Source of the DNA: a virus
Reading direction: 5' to 3' (one strand)
Virus record (IMG/VR): IMGVR_UViG_3300049893_000484
Location: 1 to 33,189 of that record
Length of the DNA: 33,189 nt
In this document: positions 32,146-33,189 of the stretch, piece by piece
Layout: every line of letters begins with the position of its first letter
How positions within the stretch are numbered: position 1 is the first letter of the stretch
Program-made: the position numbers and the translations under genes
The notes under the pieces: generated by a model
Told to the model about the DNA's origin: nothing
What the model saw: only the letters and a program-made list of their open reading frames with translations
Databases searched by the model: none

Positions 32146-32546
32146 TGGCATTACTTAGTGAACGACGATTCATTAACATTAGTAACGTTACCTCTGGTAT
32201 GATTGTACAATTCAGTTATACCAAGTTAAGTGGGGAAAACAGCCAGTACGTTGTACTGGTTGTTGACCCTTATCGAAAGAATGACCGTGCTACAGAATTT
32301 CAACTTCACGGATATACTGTGGAAGAAATGTCAGATGAAGAGTTGTTGTCGTTCGCTACAGCATTTAAAACCCGCTTAAACATTGATTATGAACAACGTA
32401 GAGCAGCATTAGTGAGTGATTTGAATACCCAAGAGGCCTATGAGACTTTCCGTTCTTCAAAGTTTAGTCAAGGTCGTCCGTATAGAACATTCAATATCAG
32501 TAAGATAACACAATTACGTCAGGTTTTAATAGGTTCACCAGATTAG
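32145..32546 (+). CDS. Conserved phage protein of unknown function, 133 aa
   Basis: A soluble protein with a beta-rich N-terminal half (RFINISNVTSGMIVQFSYTK, YVVLVVDPYRKN) that looks like a small SH3/Hedgehog-type barrel, followed by helices. No catalytic motif. It begins on the last base of the glycosyltransferase stop codon. Its function is unknown. Confidence 0.7.
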   Translation: MALLSERRFINISNVTSGMIVQFSYTKLSGENSQYVVLVVDPYRKNDRATEFQLHGYTVEEMSDEELLSFATAFKTRLNIDYEQRRAALVSDLNTQEAYETFRSSKFSQGRPYRTFNISKITQLRQVLIGSPD

Positions 32547-32573
32547 TCTACGTAACCCCTTTCCGGTAAATGC

Positions 32574-32717
32574 ATGCTCAAACCAAATACGGAACAACCT
32601 AAGAAGTATCCGATTTTGAATTTAGATGTGCTGGAAGAAAAACAAACGTGGTGGGTAGTTTGGGAATATATTTTCTCTGGGAAACTTCGCCAACCAGACG
32701 ATATAGATAATAGTTGA
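32574..32717 (+). CDS. Small hypothetical protein, 47 aa
   Basis: The frame MLKPNTEQPKKYPILNLDVL continues with a Trp-rich KQTWWVVWEYIFSG and ends PDDIDNS. It fills most of the gap between two genes and its stop (TGA 32715-32717) lies inside the next ribosome binding site, a common phage arrangement. No SD is obvious, and the alternative ATG 32570 gives only a 10-codon frame. Confidence 0.5.
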   Translation: MLKPNTEQPKKYPILNLDVLEEKQTWWVVWEYIFSGKLRQPDDIDNS

Positions 32718-32724
32718 GGTCATT

Positions 32725-33003
32725 ATGTCAGAAGAAATTTGTCCACAAGAGGATTGTGTACCGAAAGAAGATTTACCGAGTGCATTGGAAATGGCGAAGA
32801 ACTTAGCCAGAGATGCTAGTAAGATTGTCAAAAATGCAGTTTCTGGGAACACCACGTTGGTCGAACCAGATGTACGTGACCATCGGTGGACGGTGTGTAA
32901 CGGGTGTCCAAGATTACAAAATGACCGTTGCCTCGAATGCGGATGCTTTATGAAAGTTAAAGTTGCGTTTCAAACGTCAGTATGTCCTTTGGGGAAATGG
33001 TAA
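32725..33003 (+). CDS. Cysteine-rich phage protein with a likely zinc-binding C-terminus
   Basis: A 92-residue protein started by GAGGTCATTATG. The C-terminal third, DHRWTVCNGCPRLQNDRCLE and CGCFMKVKVAF, has C58, C61, C69, C72, C74 and C87, enough for one or two zinc or Fe-S sites. Such short proteins with WTVCNGCP and CPLGKW ends are common in T4-like phages near the sugar/structural region and have no known function. Confidence 0.75.
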   Translation: MSEEICPQEDCVPKEDLPSALEMAKNLARDASKIVKNAVSGNTTLVEPDVRDHRWTVCNGCPRLQNDRCLECGCFMKVKVAFQTSVCPLGKW

Positions 33004-33004
33004 G

Positions 33005-33189
33005 ATGAATCTAAATTTGGTTACGAAATACTTTCATCCATATACAATACTCGACATAGGTGCAAACATTGGTCAATTCCATACGTTAGCAAAAAGTTAT
33101 TTCCCAGACAGTTATGTGTTTTCTATTGAAGCGTCCGAGGAATGTGAACAAGAATTACAGAAGGTTACTGACCAGTATTACATTGGACT
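33005..33189 (+). CDS. Partial CDS, FkbM-like SAM-dependent methyltransferase (N-terminus)
   Basis: The frame opens at ATG 33005 and runs off the right edge (61 codons seen). The SAM-binding motif I is TILDIGANIGQF, followed by the acidic strand end SIEASEECEQEL; this spacing is typical of FkbM-type methyltransferases, which O-methylate sugars or glycans. It fits the glycan cluster upstream. The identity is provisional, because the catalytic half is missing. Confidence 0.7.
   Translation, partial: MNLNLVTKYFHPYTILDIGANIGQFHTLAKSYFPDSYVFSIEASEECEQELQKVTDQYYIG

Overview
This window looks like part of the genome of a large T4-like tailed phage (Caudoviricetes, myovirus replication module) that infects a Gram-negative bacterium. 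Nearly every gene lies on the + strand, genes touch or overlap by a few bases (often a shared TAATG stop/start), and a nearly complete T4-type replisome is present: gp32 ssDNA-binding protein, UvsX recombinase, a FEN/RNase H-type 5' nuclease, gp41 helicase, gp43 DNA polymerase, gp45 clamp, gp44 and gp62 clamp loader subunits and an ATP-dependent DNA ligase. No virion or packaging genes are seen. Ribosome binding sites are strong and of the canonical GAGGT/AGGAGG type, which argues for a host that uses the classical anti-Shine-Dalgarno. The TonB-dependent receptor carries motifs that I associate with Gemmatimonadota-like receptors, but host assignment is inference only.

Layout. 1-5105: a partial gene, a conserved unknown gene, then the recombination/helicase block (32, uvsX, 5' nuclease, 41), with a consensus sigma70-type promoter and an A/C-rich triple repeat in front of gene 32 and a strong terminator behind it. 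5194-8579: nucleotide metabolism (class II B12-dependent ribonucleotide reductase, two thioredoxins, dUTPase) and a Vsr-like endonuclease. 8627-11146: DNA polymerase. 11212-15372: a surprising surface cassette made of a full-length TonB-dependent outer-membrane receptor, a family 2 glycosyltransferase and an LpxH-like phosphoesterase. 15392-18376: a promoter with a palindrome over its -10 box, a tiny membrane protein, DNA ligase, a tRNA-like element, a DUF2452-type protein and a first Mom-like protein. 18392-24626: clamp and clamp loader genes interleaved with a DruA/DUF4338-like protein, a GT-B glycosyltransferase with a possible C-terminal winged helix, a zinc-ribbon protein, a second Mom-like protein, and dCMP deaminase. 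24610-28445: small phage proteins, a Cas4-like nuclease, a SpoU-type RNA methyltransferase, an HExxH metalloprotein and a sugar-isomerase-type cupin. 28450-33189: two glycosyltransferases, GDP-mannose 4,6-dehydratase, small proteins and the start of an FkbM-like methyltransferase.

Two things stand out as possible new biology. First, the replisome block is interlaced with four genes that plausibly modify DNA (two Mom-like, one DruA-like, one glycosyltransferase), suggesting an undescribed hypermodification or anti-restriction system. Second, a phage-borne TonB receptor together with envelope-modifying enzymes suggests remodelling of the infected cell's surface or uptake. Two promoter classes are visible: TTGACA-17-TATAnT promoters (several hidden inside upstream genes) and a short GATAYTTATW motif in front of another set of genes, whose codon use also seems different.
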